This document shows positions 63,412-64,000 of a DNA stretch of 64,000 nt, in pieces (positions within the stretch are counted from its first letter, which is position 1; each line of letters starts with the position of its first letter). The notes under the pieces are model-generated. The model had not been told where the DNA came from. It was given only the letters and a program-made list of their open reading frames with translations, and did not search any database. A program made the translations under genes and the position numbers. Origin of the DNA: Gracilaria domingensis (taxonomy: Eukaryota > Rhodophyta > Florideophyceae > Gracilariales > Gracilariaceae); contig VCMS01000007.1 in assembly GCA_022539475.1 (NCBI GenBank), positions 417,496-481,495 on the forward strand, given 5' to 3'.

Positions 63412-64000
63412 TCATACATCTTCAGAAAATAGCTCTTCTTCCTCACTTTCATCTGCAGAATCATCGCTGGAGCGCTCGGGCCATTGAGTTGAACTACACT
63501 CTTCTGCCACTTGAAGGTTGGCGGGGTGAAGCTGAAGAGCAGAATCAGCAAGTTTTTCGTCTTTGTGCAAGTACGGAAGTCCAGCGGCGGCACGAACTTC
63601 TCTCTCTTTTGAGGTGAGAGACACGCGAAAGCTTAATCCATGTTCAGAGAGCGTTTGGGCCAGGTCCTGTGCATCGGCTTGCTTCGTAGAAGAATTATCT
63701 GCAGCATTGAGCTTTGTCTCTAACTGAGACAAGCATTTTTCATCCCACGCCACGAGTGCAGTGACAGTTTCGAAATGAACTCGTCCGGACGGCTTTCTTC
63801 TCCAAATATCCAGACGCACAAAATTTCGAGGTTGACTTCCATGTGCGGTTGCGGACTTCCCTTTGCGGTTCTCAACTTGTGAAACGCTGACATTAGTATC
63901 GCAGATCGCATTGAGAGACTCAGGGAACTGGACGACGGCACGATGATTTTGTATTTGGTCAAGGATCCCAACGATTGTCAGTTTGGTTTGTTCGTCATTT
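63412..64000 (-). CDS. ELP5/IKI1-like Elongator subunit, C-terminal part (partial)
   Basis: The frame is open from the window edge to the stop at 63412, so about 195 C-terminal residues are visible. The sequence LSFRVSLTSKEREVRAAAGL followed by PYLHKDE resembles the conserved 'FNLxLxxKEKxARxxVxLPY' block near the end of ELP5/IKI1. As in that family it is followed by an acidic tail (SSDDSADESEEEEL). The upstream part (KLTIVGILDQIQNHRAVVQF) is beta-strand rich, as expected of the RecA-like fold of Elp4/5/6. ELP5 is part of the Elp456 ring of Elongator, which modifies wobble uridines in tRNA. The N-terminus lies outside the window. The identification rests on the C-terminal block only. Confidence 0.6.
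   Translation of the reverse strand, partial: NDEQTKLTIVGILDQIQNHRAVVQFPESLNAICDTNVSVSQVENRKGKSATAHGSQPRNFVRLDIWRRKPSGRVHFETVTALVAWDEKCLSQLETKLNAADNSSTKQADAQDLAQTLSEHGLSFRVSLTSKEREVRAAAGLPYLHKDEKLADSALQLHPANLQVAEECSSTQWPERSSDDSADESEEEELFSEDV

Noticed and set aside
1-64000. tRNA, rRNA, CRISPR or bacterial operon features
   Set aside because: No cloverleaf with intact A and B boxes, no rRNA stretch and no regularly spaced repeat array was seen. Genes have spliceosomal introns and eukaryotic domain types.
1-64000. LTR retroelements or other virus-like elements
   Set aside because: No reverse transcriptase, integrase, capsid or envelope-like frame and no long terminal direct repeats were recognised on either strand.

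Overview
This is a nuclear genomic window from a eukaryote. Its genes are spaced 0.1-7 kb apart and mostly read as one long exon. Nine short spliceosomal introns (66-157 nt, GT..AG) are supported by family alignment or reading frame. Two genes point to a plastid-bearing organism: a TPR protein with a split Tic22-like domain, and a citramalate synthase with a transit-peptide-like leader. Together with the low intron load and GC-rich promoter islands, this would fit an alga, possibly a unicellular red alga. That assignment is an inference and I cannot fix the species. I see no tRNA, rRNA or CRISPR array.

Layout. 1-4.1 kb: no intact gene, a decayed WD40-repeat array on the minus strand, and a GC-rich zone with a 20-bp-arm hairpin. 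4.1-6.4 kb: TPR/Tic22-like gene (+). 9.0-9.4 kb: two-exon gene for an 82-residue one-span membrane protein (+). 10.2-16.6 kb: kinesin-5 and a PLAA/Doa1-type Cdc48 cofactor (both -). 20.8-21.5 kb: RING-H2 gene (-) with an extreme pyrimidine-rich leader. 22.5-29.6 kb: gene desert with fold-back repeats, a 569-bp hAT-like element and copies of a short dispersed repeat. 29.6-40.7 kb: uncharacterised basic protein (+), citramalate synthase (-), 2-oxoglutarate/malate-type carrier (-, three exons), NDP kinase (+, four exons), CNNM/CorC-type transporter (+, two exons), SANT-like coiled-coil protein (-).

41.28-47.67 kb is a 6.4-kb PIF/Harbinger-type DNA transposon with 26-bp perfect inverted ends, an apparently intact DDE transposase and a second transposon-type ORF. 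It also carries broken pieces that look captured from a glucan synthase gene (amylase-like, GT5-like and CBM48-like parts). It ends about 155 bp upstream of a DHX29/YLR419W-type helicase gene (47.8-52.2 kb). Then follow an EMC10-like gene (-), a small fold-back, an 823-bp non-autonomous hAT-like element with an 8-bp target duplication, and a 2.8-kb pogo-like transposon with an intact transposase ORF (54.67-57.50 kb). The right end holds an extended synaptotagmin (+), a small membrane protein (-), a secreted trypsin-fold protease (-) and the C-terminal part of an ELP5-like Elongator subunit (-) cut by the window edge.

The host genes do not form a pathway. They are ordinary housekeeping functions: spindle motor, ubiquitin/Cdc48, translation, ER membrane insertion, lipid contact sites, organelle transport, isoleucine synthesis. 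Three conserved genes (helicase, EMC10-like, protease) each show one unexplained reading-frame break, which may be assembly indels. The most unusual content is the cargo-bearing Harbinger element, the TPR/Tic22 protein and the very small beta-subunit-like membrane protein.
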